Shown here piece after piece: positions 26,470 through 34,899 of a stretch of 34,899 bases of DNA. The position numbers were made by a program, and so were the translations under genes. Each line of letters opens with the position of its first letter. Position 1 is the first letter of the stretch. The stretch lies in the NCBI RefSeq assembly GCF_913063425.1, contig NZ_CAJXYK010000055.1:1-34899 (forward strand), read 5' to 3'. The stretch is from an uncultured Thiohalocapsa sp. GTDB lineage: Bacteria > Pseudomonadota > Gammaproteobacteria > Chromatiales > Chromatiaceae. The notes below the pieces were generated by a model, which made no database searches, was not told where the DNA came from, and was given only the letters and a program-made list of their open reading frames with translations.

Positions 26470-26656
26470 CGTCCAAACGGACGTCGGTCTTGCAGCGGGC
26501 TGCGTCCGGGACGCAGGTCATGGCAGAGCCATGGAAGCCGGTCCGATCAGGGGACCGGCGTCCCGCGGCACCTTACCCGATTTCGGCGGCGGCCCGAGCG
26601 CAGCCCACGGTGTGCTTGCGTGCATGGAAGCAAGCGACATTCACTTTACGTGAATG
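26470..26656. repeat. Cluster of six inverted repeats, possible structured RNA or regulatory region
   Basis: In order: CGTCC/GGACG (26470-26483, 4-nt loop); CTGCGTCC/GGACGCAG (26500-26516, 1-nt centre); CATGGC/GCCATG (26519-26533, 3-nt centre); GCCGGTCC/GGACCGGC (26537-26559, 7-nt loop); GCTTGC/GCAAGC (26614-26635, 10-nt loop); CATTCAC/GTGAATG (26638-26656, 5-nt centre). All arms are perfect. The middle three are nearly back-to-back within 60 nt. No T-run follows on either strand, so simple terminators are not the obvious explanation. No known RNA family was recognised. Confidence 0.5.
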
Positions 26657-26708
26657 CGGCATCTCACCGAAAGCGGCGTGTCGAGGCTGCTGTCTCAGTA
26701 AAGAAGGA

Positions 26709-27077
26709 TCAGCCGGCGCCGGACTCATCGCCATCGGGCAATGGACCCGCATCGTACTTGCCTTGGGTGTCAGCTACGTGCAGGATCACGTCCCGCCCGC
26801 GCTCATCCGTCTTGCGGTAACGCTGGATGAGCTGCCATTCGTCCTCTGACAGCGGCGAGGTGTCGTCAAGGCACAGCAGGTATGCGGGCGTGATGCCGTC
26901 AAGTGCCTCGGAGAGCTCTTGTGCTTCTTCGATGCCCATGCGACGGATGCCCTGCTCGTAGTTGCTGATGCGCGACTTCGAGAGGGTTCGGGTCCGCGAC
27001 GCGAGCTCCGATAGGCTGTATTTATGGGCCAGGCGCGCAGCCCTCAGGCGCTGGCCGATCTGTTTGTTCAGTGTCAT
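26709..27077 (-). CDS. XRE-family helix-turn-helix transcriptional regulator
   Basis: The 122-residue protein has an N-terminal Cro/CI-type HTH (about residues 6-61) with the pattern IGQRLRAARLAHKYSLSELA, SKSRISNYEQGIRRM and a helix ending LSEALDGITPAYLLCLD. The C-terminal half (LSEDEWQLIQRYRKTDERGRDVILHVA) is a short helical region like those of phage-type repressors that lack a peptidase domain. The gene is less GC-rich than its neighbours. A perfect CATTAG/CTAATG palindrome lies 3-19 nt before the ATG, so autoregulation is likely. The target genes are unknown. Confidence 0.88.
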   Translation of the reverse strand: MTLNKQIGQRLRAARLAHKYSLSELASRTRTLSKSRISNYEQGIRRMGIEEAQELSEALDGITPAYLLCLDDTSPLSEDEWQLIQRYRKTDERGRDVILHVADTQGKYDAGPLPDGDESGAG

Positions 27078-27079
27078 TC

Positions 27080-27096
27080 CATTAGATTAACTAATG
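27080..27096. promoter_or_regulatory. Palindromic operator at the XRE gene start
   Basis: CATTAG and CTAATG form perfect 6-bp arms around ATTAA, directly before the XRE start and covering its ribosome-binding region. A repressor bound here would block its own expression. The outer CATT/AATG bases recur in the palindrome at 26638-26656 (CATTCAC/GTGAATG) beyond the gene's other end. Confidence 0.6.
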
Positions 27097-27153
27097 CGGA
27101 TAGGGTATTGGTACACGTCAGGCACGGAACTTGCGTCATTGACCTGCCGGTCT

Positions 27154-27168
27154 GCACACTTATTGTGC
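27154..27168. repeat. Inverted repeat upstream of XRE gene
   Basis: GCACA and TGTGC arms enclose CTTAT, again a 5-nt centre. It lies about 75 nt upstream of the XRE start in AT-richer sequence and could be a second regulator site. The half-site differs from that of the 27080 palindrome. Confidence 0.4.
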
Positions 27169-27452
27169 CTCCAGCCAGTCGAAACCTGTCTTTGAGGGCC
27201 TGATGGCCAGTTTTGGCCCGTCACGGCCCGCCGCGCAGGCGTCGGCAAAATCCCGCGCCTGGCCTGTAGACCATTCCCCGCTCCGGTTCAAGTGCAAAGG
27301 CTTTCAGCACCGGGCCCGGTGCACACGGCAGCTGCCGGTGCCGCACCCTGCGCTCCGCCGGCCGCGCCGCCTGCGGCCGTCAGGGCCTCGAATCCCGCAG
27401 TGGCCAAGAAAGCACACCTCGGTTACGGGGGAGCTTGCGCCAAGGTCCACGC
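27169..27452. other. Intergenic region between XRE and CysB-like genes
   Basis: No gene is supported; the open frames give Pro/Arg-rich products. It holds a 16-bp perfect palindrome GCACCGGGCCCGGTGC (27307-27322), a 12-bp palindrome CGGCAGCTGCCG (27326-27337) and a hairpin CGGCCGC/GCGGCCG (27359-27379). The last lies about 75 nt beyond the CysB-like stop and might terminate that transcript. GC-only palindromes of this size are expected occasionally by chance here. Confidence 0.45.
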
Positions 27453-28433
27453 TCAGCCCATCAGGCCGTCCCCTAGATCACCCTCGCCCCGGCGCTGACG
27501 CCCCACCCGATCCCGCGGCTCGCCGGGATAGACCAGATCCATGACCTCCTGAAACCGCTTGGTCTGCGGCGACAGAAACTTGCCCCGGCGCAGCACGATG
27601 CCGTAGCTGCGCTTCGGGAAGTACTGCTCCAGCGGCACGCGGCCAAGCCGCTCTCGACCGGTGAGACACAGATCGGTGACGATGGAGACGCCGAGACCCA
27701 GCTCCACGTACTTCTTGATGACCTCCCAGCCGCCGGCCTCCAGGGTTACCTTGTAGTCCAGCTCCTGCTGGCGGAACATCAGGTCCACCATGCGCCAGGT
27801 GCTGAGGTGCCGCGGCGGCAGGATGAGCCCGTGCTCGGCGATCTCGGCGAGCGTCACGTCCTGTTTGTCGGCGAGTGGGTGGCCCGCCGGCGTAATGAGG
27901 GTCGGCGTGTAGGTGACCACCGGACGGTAGGTGATGTCGTCCGGCACCTCCAGCATCGAGCCCACCGCCATGTCCACCGCATCCGCCCGCAGCATCTCCA
28001 GGCCGTCGCGCCCGGTGACGTTGTGCAGCCGTAGGTCGATACCCGGATACTGGCCGACGAAACGACGCACGGACTCCGGGAGGATGTACAGGATGGTGGC
28101 CTCGCCGGCGGCGATGTCCAGGCTGCCTTGGTCCACCCGTCCGCAGTGCACGGCAAAGGTCTCGTGCAGCTTGTCCATGCCCTCCACCAAGGGCTGCGCC
28201 AGCTCATAGAGCAGCTCTCCCTCGGGCGTGAGCCGGATTTTGGGCCCACGACGCTCGAACAGCACGGTGTCCAGCTCCCGCTCCAGCGCCTGGATCTGCA
28301 ACGACACCGTCGGCTGGCTCAGGAAGATCTTCTCCGCCGCCGCACTGACGCTGCCGGTGCGCGCCGCGTGGCAGAAGGCGCGTAATTGCTTCAGCCGGTT
28401 CTGCTTGTAGTGGATCTGCTGCGGGGTGGCCAT
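27453..28433 (-). CDS. LysR-family transcriptional regulator, CysB-like
   Basis: The 326-residue protein has an N-terminal winged HTH (GSVSAAAEKIFLSQPTVSLQIQALERELDTVLFERRG, about 27-63) and a type 2 periplasmic-binding-fold effector domain. GWEVIKKYVELGLGVSIVTDLCLTG and LEQYFPKRSYGIVLRRGKFLSPQ match the CysB-like branch, which senses sulfur-assimilation signals such as O-acetylserine. The sulfur role is inferred from this branch only; no sulfur-assimilation genes lie nearby. The ATG has a strong GGAGGT about 7 nt upstream. The C-terminal ~20 residues are charged and non-conserved. Confidence 0.92.
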   Translation of the reverse strand: MATPQQIHYKQNRLKQLRAFCHAARTGSVSAAAEKIFLSQPTVSLQIQALERELDTVLFERRGPKIRLTPEGELLYELAQPLVEGMDKLHETFAVHCGRVDQGSLDIAAGEATILYILPESVRRFVGQYPGIDLRLHNVTGRDGLEMLRADAVDMAVGSMLEVPDDITYRPVVTYTPTLITPAGHPLADKQDVTLAEIAEHGLILPPRHLSTWRMVDLMFRQQELDYKVTLEAGGWEVIKKYVELGLGVSIVTDLCLTGRERLGRVPLEQYFPKRSYGIVLRRGKFLSPQTKRFQEVMDLVYPGEPRDRVGRQRRGEGDLGDGLMG

Positions 28434-28453
28434 GGGCGCGACCTCCGTCGATC

Positions 28454-28459
28454 ATTATT
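28454..28459 (-). promoter_or_regulatory. Candidate -10 element (AATAAT) for the CysB-like gene
   Basis: On the minus strand AATAAT is one base off TATAAT and stands out in this GC-rich region, about 20 nt before the ATG and just ahead of the GGAGGT ribosome-binding site. The spacing implies a very short leader. No clear -35 is visible. Confidence 0.3.
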
Positions 28460-28566
28460 GTGTCAGCACAGGACGCTCCTGACGCCGGCGAGCCGTGAGT
28501 GTAGTCCAACGTCGACTCGGGGCGGCAGCAGCCGGGGATCCAGCGCCGGGCTCCGGCAGATTGCAT

Positions 28567-28583
28567 GCGCGGCTCGGCCGCGC
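28567..28583 (-). terminator. Hairpin after tatC
   Basis: GCGCGGC and GCCGCGC form a perfect 7-bp stem with a 3-nt loop, starting 10 nt beyond the tatC stop codon. The position suits a terminator for the hisE-tatABC transcript, but only ATGCAATCT rather than a T-run follows. Confidence 0.4.
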
Positions 28584-28593
28584 CGGGGCGGGC

Positions 28594-29781
28594 TCAGTCC
28601 CGGTCAAGGTCCGCAAGAATGTTGCGGGCGACCCGGCGCTGGTCCGCGTCGCCCTCTTCCAGTACCAGATACAGCAGCGTGCGGGCGGAGGCCATGTCGC
28701 CATCGGCCCGACGCTCATTGGCGCTGCGGATCAGCTCCTCGATCCGGGCCTGTGCGGGGTTCGTCGCTGCAACCCCCGGGGAGGCGGGCTTGGGCGGCGC
28801 CGCCTCGGCGTCCGCGGCCTCCTCGGCCTCGATGGCATCGAGCTCAGCCTCCATCTCCGCGTCTGTCATCGGTCGATAGCGGCCGGGCTCATCCAGGTCT
28901 CCGCCGTCGATCTCGCGGCCCACCTCAGTGCCGCCGCCCGGCGCCACCGGCGTCGGGCGGCCGCTGCCGTAACCGGGGCCTGGGGCGCTGCCGCCGCCCT
29001 CGGGAGACGGGCTCGCTCCGCCCGCGGGGCGACGGTGCTCGAACCAGCGGGAGAAAAAGATGCCGGCCTCGAACAGGAGCCACATGGGGATGGCGAGCAG
29101 CGTCTGGCTGATGACGTCCGGCGGCGTCAGCAGCATGCCGGCGACGAACACGCCGACGATGACGTAGGGACGCTTTTGTGCAAGTGCCTTGGGCGTGGTG
29201 GCACCCACGGCCACCAGCAGGATGGTGGCGATGGGAATCTCGAAGGCGATGCCGAAGGCGAAGAAAAGCTTCAGCACGAACTCCAGGTAGAAGGCGATGT
29301 CCGGCATCTGCGCCACGCCATCGGGCGTCACCGCCGTGAAGAAACGGAACACCAGCGGGAAGACCACGAAGTACGCGAACGCCATGCCCAGGTAGAAGAG
29401 CACGATGCTGGAGGAGACCAGCGGCAGCGCGAGGCGCTTTTCGTGCGTATACAGCCCGGGCGCGACAAAGGCCCAGAACTGGTACAGCAGGTAGGGCATG
29501 GCCACGAACACCGCCACCACCAGGGCGAGCTTGAACGGCGTCAGGAAGGGCGATGCCACCTGGGTGGCGATCATCTGCGAGCCCTCGGGCAGCTGGGCGC
29601 GGATGGGCTCGGCGACGAAGGTGTAGATCTCGTTGGCGAACGGGAACAACAGCAGGAAGACCACCGCGATGGCGATCACCATACGCAACAGCCTGTCGCG
29701 CAGCTCCACCAGGTGCGACATGAACGGCTGCTCGCCGCCGAGACCGTCGTCGGTTTGGTCCTGGTGATGCTGGGGGGTCAT
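28594..29781 (-). CDS. tatC: Sec-independent protein translocase TatC with C-terminal extension
   Basis: Core receptor of the twin-arginine translocase that recognises RR signal peptides. The TatC region is residues 20-250: [13 protein letters not shown] near the start, six membrane helices, [26 protein letters not shown] and [12 protein letters not shown] with conserved Glu181. TatC is usually ~250 residues, but this product has 395. The extra part has a Gly/Pro/Ser linker (252-290), an acidic segment (305-330) and a folded-looking end (342-393, [17 protein letters not shown] and [28 protein letters not shown]). That end resembles the C-terminal domain of FimV. Downstream of tatB by 134 nt. 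Confidence 0.96.
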   Translation of the reverse strand: MTPQHHQDQTDDGLGGEQPFMSHLVELRDRLLRMVIAIAVVFLLLFPFANEIYTFVAEPIRAQLPEGSQMIATQVASPFLTPFKLALVVAVFVAMPYLLYQFWAFVAPGLYTHEKRLALPLVSSSIVLFYLGMAFAYFVVFPLVFRFFTAVTPDGVAQMPDIAFYLEFVLKLFFAFGIAFEIPIATILLVAVGATTPKALAQKRPYVIVGVFVAGMLLTPPDVISQTLLAIPMWLLFEAGIFFSRWFEHRRPAGGASPSPEGGGSAPGPGYGSGRPTPVAPGGGTEVGREIDGGDLDEPGRYRPMTDAEMEAELDAIEAEEAADAEAAPPKPASPGVAATNPAQARIEELIRSANERRADGDMASARTLLYLVLEEGDADQRRVARNILADLDRD

Positions 29782-29915
29782 GGGGCTGCCTCAGCGCCGC
29801 GCTGACGGCGCTTGAATGAACAGGGTGCTGCTGGTGAGGGCGCTGTCTGCGCGCCGGCGTGGCGGTTTGCGGCTGCCGGGATGCTCACGGGGGATGGCGA
29901 TGTTGCCGGCGCGGC

Positions 29916-30263
29916 TCAGGGCGGGTCCCCGCTGTGTCCGGACGCATCCGCGCCCGCGCTGCGACCGCGCTGGTCGCTGTCGGCGCCGCTGCGCGCCCGC
30001 TGTCGCTTGTCGTCCCGAACGCTGCCGTCTTCTTCGATGATCTGCTCCAGCGGATTGGACGCCGCCTGCTTGCGCAGGATCTCCTTCAGCTCCTCGGCCT
30101 TGATCTCCCGGTCGATCTCATCCTTCACCGACATGAAGGCCCGACGCGCACGCCCCGCCCAGAGACCGGCGGTGCGTGCGAGCTTCGGCAGGCGCTCCGG
30201 ACCCACCACCAGCAGGGCCACGATGCCGATCAGGATCAGCTCCAGGGCGCCGATATCGAACAT
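29916..30263 (-). CDS. tatB: Sec-independent protein translocase TatB
   Basis: Partner of TatC in the Tat substrate-receptor complex. The 115-residue product begins [31 protein letters not shown], the diagnostic TatB N-terminus: one membrane helix, a hinge with GPERLP, then an amphipathic helix and a charged tail. The C-terminus from about residue 85 is Arg/Asp/Ser/Gly-rich and low complexity. GGAG lies upstream, rather far from the ATG. It sits 66 nt downstream of tatA in the usual tatABC order. Confidence 0.97.
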   Translation of the reverse strand: MFDIGALELILIGIVALLVVGPERLPKLARTAGLWAGRARRAFMSVKDEIDREIKAEELKEILRKQAASNPLEQIIEEDGSVRDDKRQRARSGADSDQRGRSAGADASGHSGDPP

Positions 30264-30329
30264 GGCGGCGGGTCAGCTCCGAGCGCGGGGAAAAGCGGGG
30301 ATCATATCGGGAAACGAATGCGGCCTGCG

Positions 30330-30608
30330 TCAGACCTTGGACTTGTCCGCGCCGGGCTGGGTGCCGGCGGTGTCACCGCCGGTGTCCGCACCCATGTCGG
30401 TCTCCGCCGTGCGCTCGGCCTTGGCGTCTTCGAGCTTCCTGGATTCCTCGTCGTCACCCTTGCCGGCGTCGCTCATGGCCGAGCGGAAGCCCTTGACGGC
30501 CCCGCCGAGATCCGAGCCGATGTTGCGCAGCCGCTTGGTGCCGAACAACAGCAGCACGATCACCAAGACGATCAACAGCTGCCAGATACTGATGCCACCC
30601 ATGCCCAT
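30330..30608 (-). CDS. tatA: Sec-independent protein translocase TatA
   Basis: Forms the protein-conducting oligomer of the Tat system. The 92-residue product has a single N-terminal membrane helix ([27 protein letters not shown]) with the FGTKRL hinge, then the amphipathic helix [14 protein letters not shown] and an acidic tail. The ATG at 30608 is preferred because GGAGG lies 5 nt upstream; a further upstream start would add eight non-conserved residues. Confidence 0.97.
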   Translation of the reverse strand: MGMGGISIWQLLIVLVIVLLLFGTKRLRNIGSDLGGAVKGFRSAMSDAGKGDDEESRKLEDAKAERTAETDMGADTGGDTAGTQPGADKSKV

Positions 30609-30664
30609 ATTGACCTCCGAGCCCGCCTGCATCGGGCGAGCCTTGAACGTTTAGGAAAGCCGGC

Positions 30665-30683
30665 CCGCCCCGGCTCGGGGCGG
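30665..30683. repeat. Hairpin between hisE and tatA
   Basis: CCGCCCCG and CGGGGCGG form an 8-bp stem with a GCT loop, 57 nt upstream of the tatA start. It could attenuate read-through from hisE into tat. No T-run follows. Confidence 0.4.
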
Positions 30684-30767
30684 CGACTGCTCCCGGGCGA
30701 TATGCGGGCGACGCCGCCCCGGGGAAAGACGCCGGATCATACCGTATTCGCGGTGGATGATGGGGCT

Positions 30768-30787
30768 CGGCGCCGGTACCGGCGCCG
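30768..30787. repeat. Perfect 20-bp palindrome after hisE
   Basis: CGGCGCCGGTACCGGCGCCG is fully self-complementary with no central spacer and lies 18 nt beyond the hisE stop. It may form a terminator-like hairpin in RNA with a few unpaired central bases, or be a protein-binding site. Confidence 0.5.
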
Positions 30788-30805
30788 GCGGCGGGGGCCA
30801 TTGCA

Positions 30806-31123
30806 TCAGCCGCCGCGGCGTGCCTTCTCCTCGAGTCCGGACAGGCCGAAGCGGCGGTCCAGCTCCGCGAGCACCTGCTCCGGGCGCAGGCCCTGCTGGC
30901 ACAGCAGCACCAAGGTGTGAAACCACAGGTCGGCCACCTCGCAGACGAGCCGCTCCGGCACACCGTCCTTGGCGGCCATCACCGTCTCGGTGGCCTCCTC
31001 GCCCACCTTCTTCAGGATGGCGTCGAGCCCCTTGGCGTAGAGCTTCGCAACGTAGGACGACTCGGGGTCGGCCGCCTTACGCGCTTCCAGCACCTCGGCG
31101 AGGCGCATCAGGACATCGGACAT
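30806..31123 (-). CDS. hisE: Phosphoribosyl-ATP pyrophosphatase
   Basis: Second step of histidine synthesis: hydrolyses phosphoribosyl-ATP to phosphoribosyl-AMP and pyrophosphate. The 105-residue single-domain product has [31 protein letters not shown] and [17 protein letters not shown], whose acidic residues bind Mg2+ in the MazG-like all-alpha fold. It is not fused to HisI. GGAG lies 7 nt upstream of the ATG. The hisE-tatA-tatB-tatC order is common in beta- and gammaproteobacteria. Confidence 0.97.
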   Translation of the reverse strand: MSDVLMRLAEVLEARKAADPESSYVAKLYAKGLDAILKKVGEEATETVMAAKDGVPERLVCEVADLWFHTLVLLCQQGLRPEQVLAELDRRFGLSGLEEKARRGG

Positions 31124-31226
31124 GGAGATTCTCCAGGGGTGCAGGCAGGTCTGATGTGATCGCAGCAGCAGCGCGCTTAGGCTTCGGCCCGCGGGGGCGG
31201 TGTGGTGACAGCCGGGCGGGACAGCG

Positions 31227-33396
<2,170 letters not shown>

Positions 33397-33461
33397 CGGG
33401 CATCGCACCTGCACCGGCGGCCGTCGCCGACGGCGGGCCGGTCTCCGGGGCGCGGCCCCCA

Positions 33462-33499
33462 CCCCTCTCCCCTTTTCCCTCTCCCGGAGGGGAGAGGGG
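33462..33499 (+). repeat. Stem-loop with two alternative pairings between nifH and nifD
   Basis: A right arm at 33488-33499 (AGGGGAGAGGGG) can pair with either of two left arms: CCCCTCTCCCCT at 33462-33473 (12 bp, 14-nt loop) or CCCTCTCCC at 33477-33485 (9 bp with 33490-33498, 4-nt loop). In other diazotrophs stem-loops here allow more nifH than nifDK product. A similar pyrimidine/purine inverted repeat is widespread in bacterial intergenic DNA, so it may also be a repeat-family copy. Confidence 0.75.
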
Positions 33500-33565
33500 C
33501 CCACTGGTTCTTCACCGAGCGACCGTCCGCGGATTGGCGGCGGCGCCGACACGAGGAAAGCCGAC

Positions 33566-34899
33566 ATGGCAGCAATGACCCGCGAAGAGACCCAGGCCCT
33601 CATCCAGGAGGTCCTCGAGGTCTATCCCGAGAAGGCGAAGAAAGACCGCGCCAAGCACCTGGCCGTGAACGACCAGAGCGTGGAGCAGTCAAAGAAGTGC
33701 ATCACCTCCAACCGCAAGTCACAGCCCGGTGTCATGACCATCCGCGGCTGTGCCTACGCCGGCTCCAAGGGCGTGGTCTGGGGTCCCATCAAGGACATGA
33801 TCCACATCTCCCACGGCCCTGTGGGCTGCGGCCAGTACTCCCGTGCCGGTCGGCGCAACTACTACGTCGGTTGGACCGGCGTCAACACCTTCGGCACGAT
33901 GAACTTCACCTCCGACTTCCAGGAGAAGGACATCGTCTTCGGCGGCGACAAGAAGCTCGACAAGATTGTCGACGAGATCAACCAGCTCTTCCCGCTGGCC
34001 AAGGGCATGTCCGTCCAGTCCGAGTGCCCCATCGGCCTCATCGGTGACGACATCGAGTCGGTGTCGAAGAAGAAGACCAAGGAGCTTGCGAAGCCCGTGG
34101 TCCCGGTGCGCTGCGAGGGCTTCCGCGGTGTCTCCCAGTCGCTCGGCCATCACATCGCCAACGACTCCATCCGCGACCACGTGCTGCACAACCGCGACAC
34201 CGACAGCAGCTTCGAGAGCACGCCCTATGATGTCGCCATCATCGGCGATTACAACATCGGCGGCGACGCCTGGTCCTCGCGCATCCTGCTGGAGGAAATG
34301 GGCCTGCGCGTGGTGGCCCAGTGGTCCGGCGACGGCACGCTCAGCGAAATGGAGCTGACCCCCAAGGTCAAGCTGAATCTCATCCACTGCTACCGGTCGA
34401 TGAACTACATCAGCCGGCACATGGAAGAGAAGTACGGCATTCCGTGGATGGAGTACAACCTGTTCGGCCCCACCAAGATCGCCGAGAGCCTGCGCGCCAT
34501 CGCTGAGCGCTTCGACGACAAGATCAAGGAAGGCGCCGAGCGCGTCATCGCCAAGTACCAGGCCGAGTACGACGCGGTCATTGCCAAGTACCGTCCGCGG
34601 CTCGAAGGCAAGAAGGTCATGCTCTACGTCGGAGGCCTGCGCCCGCGTCACATCATCGGCGCCTACGAAGACCTCGGCATGGAAGTGGTCGGCACGGGCT
34701 ACGAGTTCGCGCACAACGACGACTACGACCGCACCATGAAGGAAATGGGCAACGCCACGCTGCTCTATGACGATGTCACCGGCTATGAGTTCGAGGAGTT
34801 CGTCAAGCGCGTGAAGCCTGACCTCATCGGCTCCGGCATCAAAGAGAAGTACATCTTCCAGAAGATGGGTGTGCCGTTCCGGCAGATGCACTCCTGGGA
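33566..34899 (+). CDS. nifD: Nitrogenase molybdenum-iron protein alpha chain NifD (3' end outside window)
   Basis: Alpha subunit of dinitrogenase, which carries the FeMo-cofactor. The window holds 444 complete codons of about 490. P-cluster ligands Cys62, Cys88 and Cys154, FeMo-cofactor ligands Cys275 (LIHCYRS) and His442 (QMHSW), and active-site Gln191 and His195 (QSLGHH) all fall at the same numbers as in Azotobacter vinelandii, indicating an ungapped molybdenum-type NifD. GAGGAAAG lies upstream of the ATG. It follows nifH by 169 nt and presumably precedes nifK beyond the window edge. Confidence 0.99.
   Translation, partial: MAAMTREETQALIQEVLEVYPEKAKKDRAKHLAVNDQSVEQSKKCITSNRKSQPGVMTIRGCAYAGSKGVVWGPIKDMIHISHGPVGCGQYSRAGRRNYYVGWTGVNTFGTMNFTSDFQEKDIVFGGDKKLDKIVDEINQLFPLAKGMSVQSECPIGLIGDDIESVSKKKTKELAKPVVPVRCEGFRGVSQSLGHHIANDSIRDHVLHNRDTDSSFESTPYDVAIIGDYNIGGDAWSSRILLEEMGLRVVAQWSGDGTLSEMELTPKVKLNLIHCYRSMNYISRHMEEKYGIPWMEYNLFGPTKIAESLRAIAERFDDKIKEGAERVIAKYQAEYDAVIAKYRPRLEGKKVMLYVGGLRPRHIIGAYEDLGMEVVGTGYEFAHNDDYDRTMKEMGNATLLYDDVTGYEFEEFVKRVKPDLIGSGIKEKYIFQKMGVPFRQMHSW

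Larger units (their letters stand above)
26167..26708. other. 542-nt gap between transglycosylase and XRE genes
   Basis: No conventional gene is supported. It contains a possible 32-codon membrane-peptide frame at 26362-26460 (minus) and a run of inverted repeats at 26470-26656, both listed separately. The part from 26167 to 26361 looks featureless and should include the transglycosylase promoter, which I could not place. Confidence 0.6.

Noticed and set aside
27283-27295. GGTTCAAGT resembling a tRNA T-arm
   Set aside because: No matching acceptor, anticodon or D-arm could be folded around it.
27307-27337. GC-only palindromes considered as regulator operators
   Set aside because: Palindromes made only of G and C of 12-16 bp are expected a few times in 35 kb of this composition; kept only as a description of the gap.

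Overview
The window is about 35 kb of very GC-rich DNA (I estimate near 70% GC by eye) from a diazotrophic, Gram-negative gammaproteobacterium. The tRNA-Cys, rplU-rpmA-obgE-proB block, lipopolysaccharide (LPS) genes, hisE-tatABC order and draT next to nifHD together suggest an Ectothiorhodospiraceae-like organism, perhaps close to Halorhodospira. That placement is inference; no rRNA is present.

Region 1 (1-6,000) holds housekeeping genes: tRNA-Cys(GCA), ribosomal proteins L21 and L27, the GTPase ObgE, glutamate 5-kinase ProB, a small exported protein, then a co-directional run of a Pcm-like methyltransferase, a rhodanese and an isochorismatase-family hydrolase. Region 2 (5,946-22,915) is a cell-surface polysaccharide/LPS cluster: WaaA, three multi-spanning GT39/ArnT-like transferases, four GT4 glycosyltransferases, a GT9 heptosyltransferase-like enzyme, an O-antigen ligase-like protein, an asparagine-synthetase-type amidotransferase, a PAP2 phosphatase and a lipoprotein. 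The genes form several blocks on both strands, and the central minus-strand block is translationally overlapped.

Region 3 (22,924-28,433), mostly minus strand, has a YhhQ-type queuosine-precursor transporter preceded by a hexanucleotide repeat, a DUF29 protein, Dcd, an MltD-like lytic transglycosylase, an XRE regulator and a CysB-like LysR regulator. Between MltD and the regulators is an AT-richer, strongly structured stretch with several inverted repeats, a possible 32-residue membrane peptide and a palindromic operator at the XRE start. This is the least explained part of the window.

Region 4 (28,594-34,899) has hisE-tatA-tatB-tatC and draT on the minus strand, divergent from nifH and nifD (nifD is cut by the window end). 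The draT-nifH gap carries a complete nitrogen-fixation control region: a NifA upstream site, a candidate IHF site and a sigma-54 -24/-12 promoter. DraT is the enzyme that switches off NifH by ADP-ribosylation, and its target arginine (Arg101) is present in this NifH. TatC carries an unusual C-terminal extension of about 140 residues.

All assignments come from reading the sequence and recalling protein families; no database search was run.
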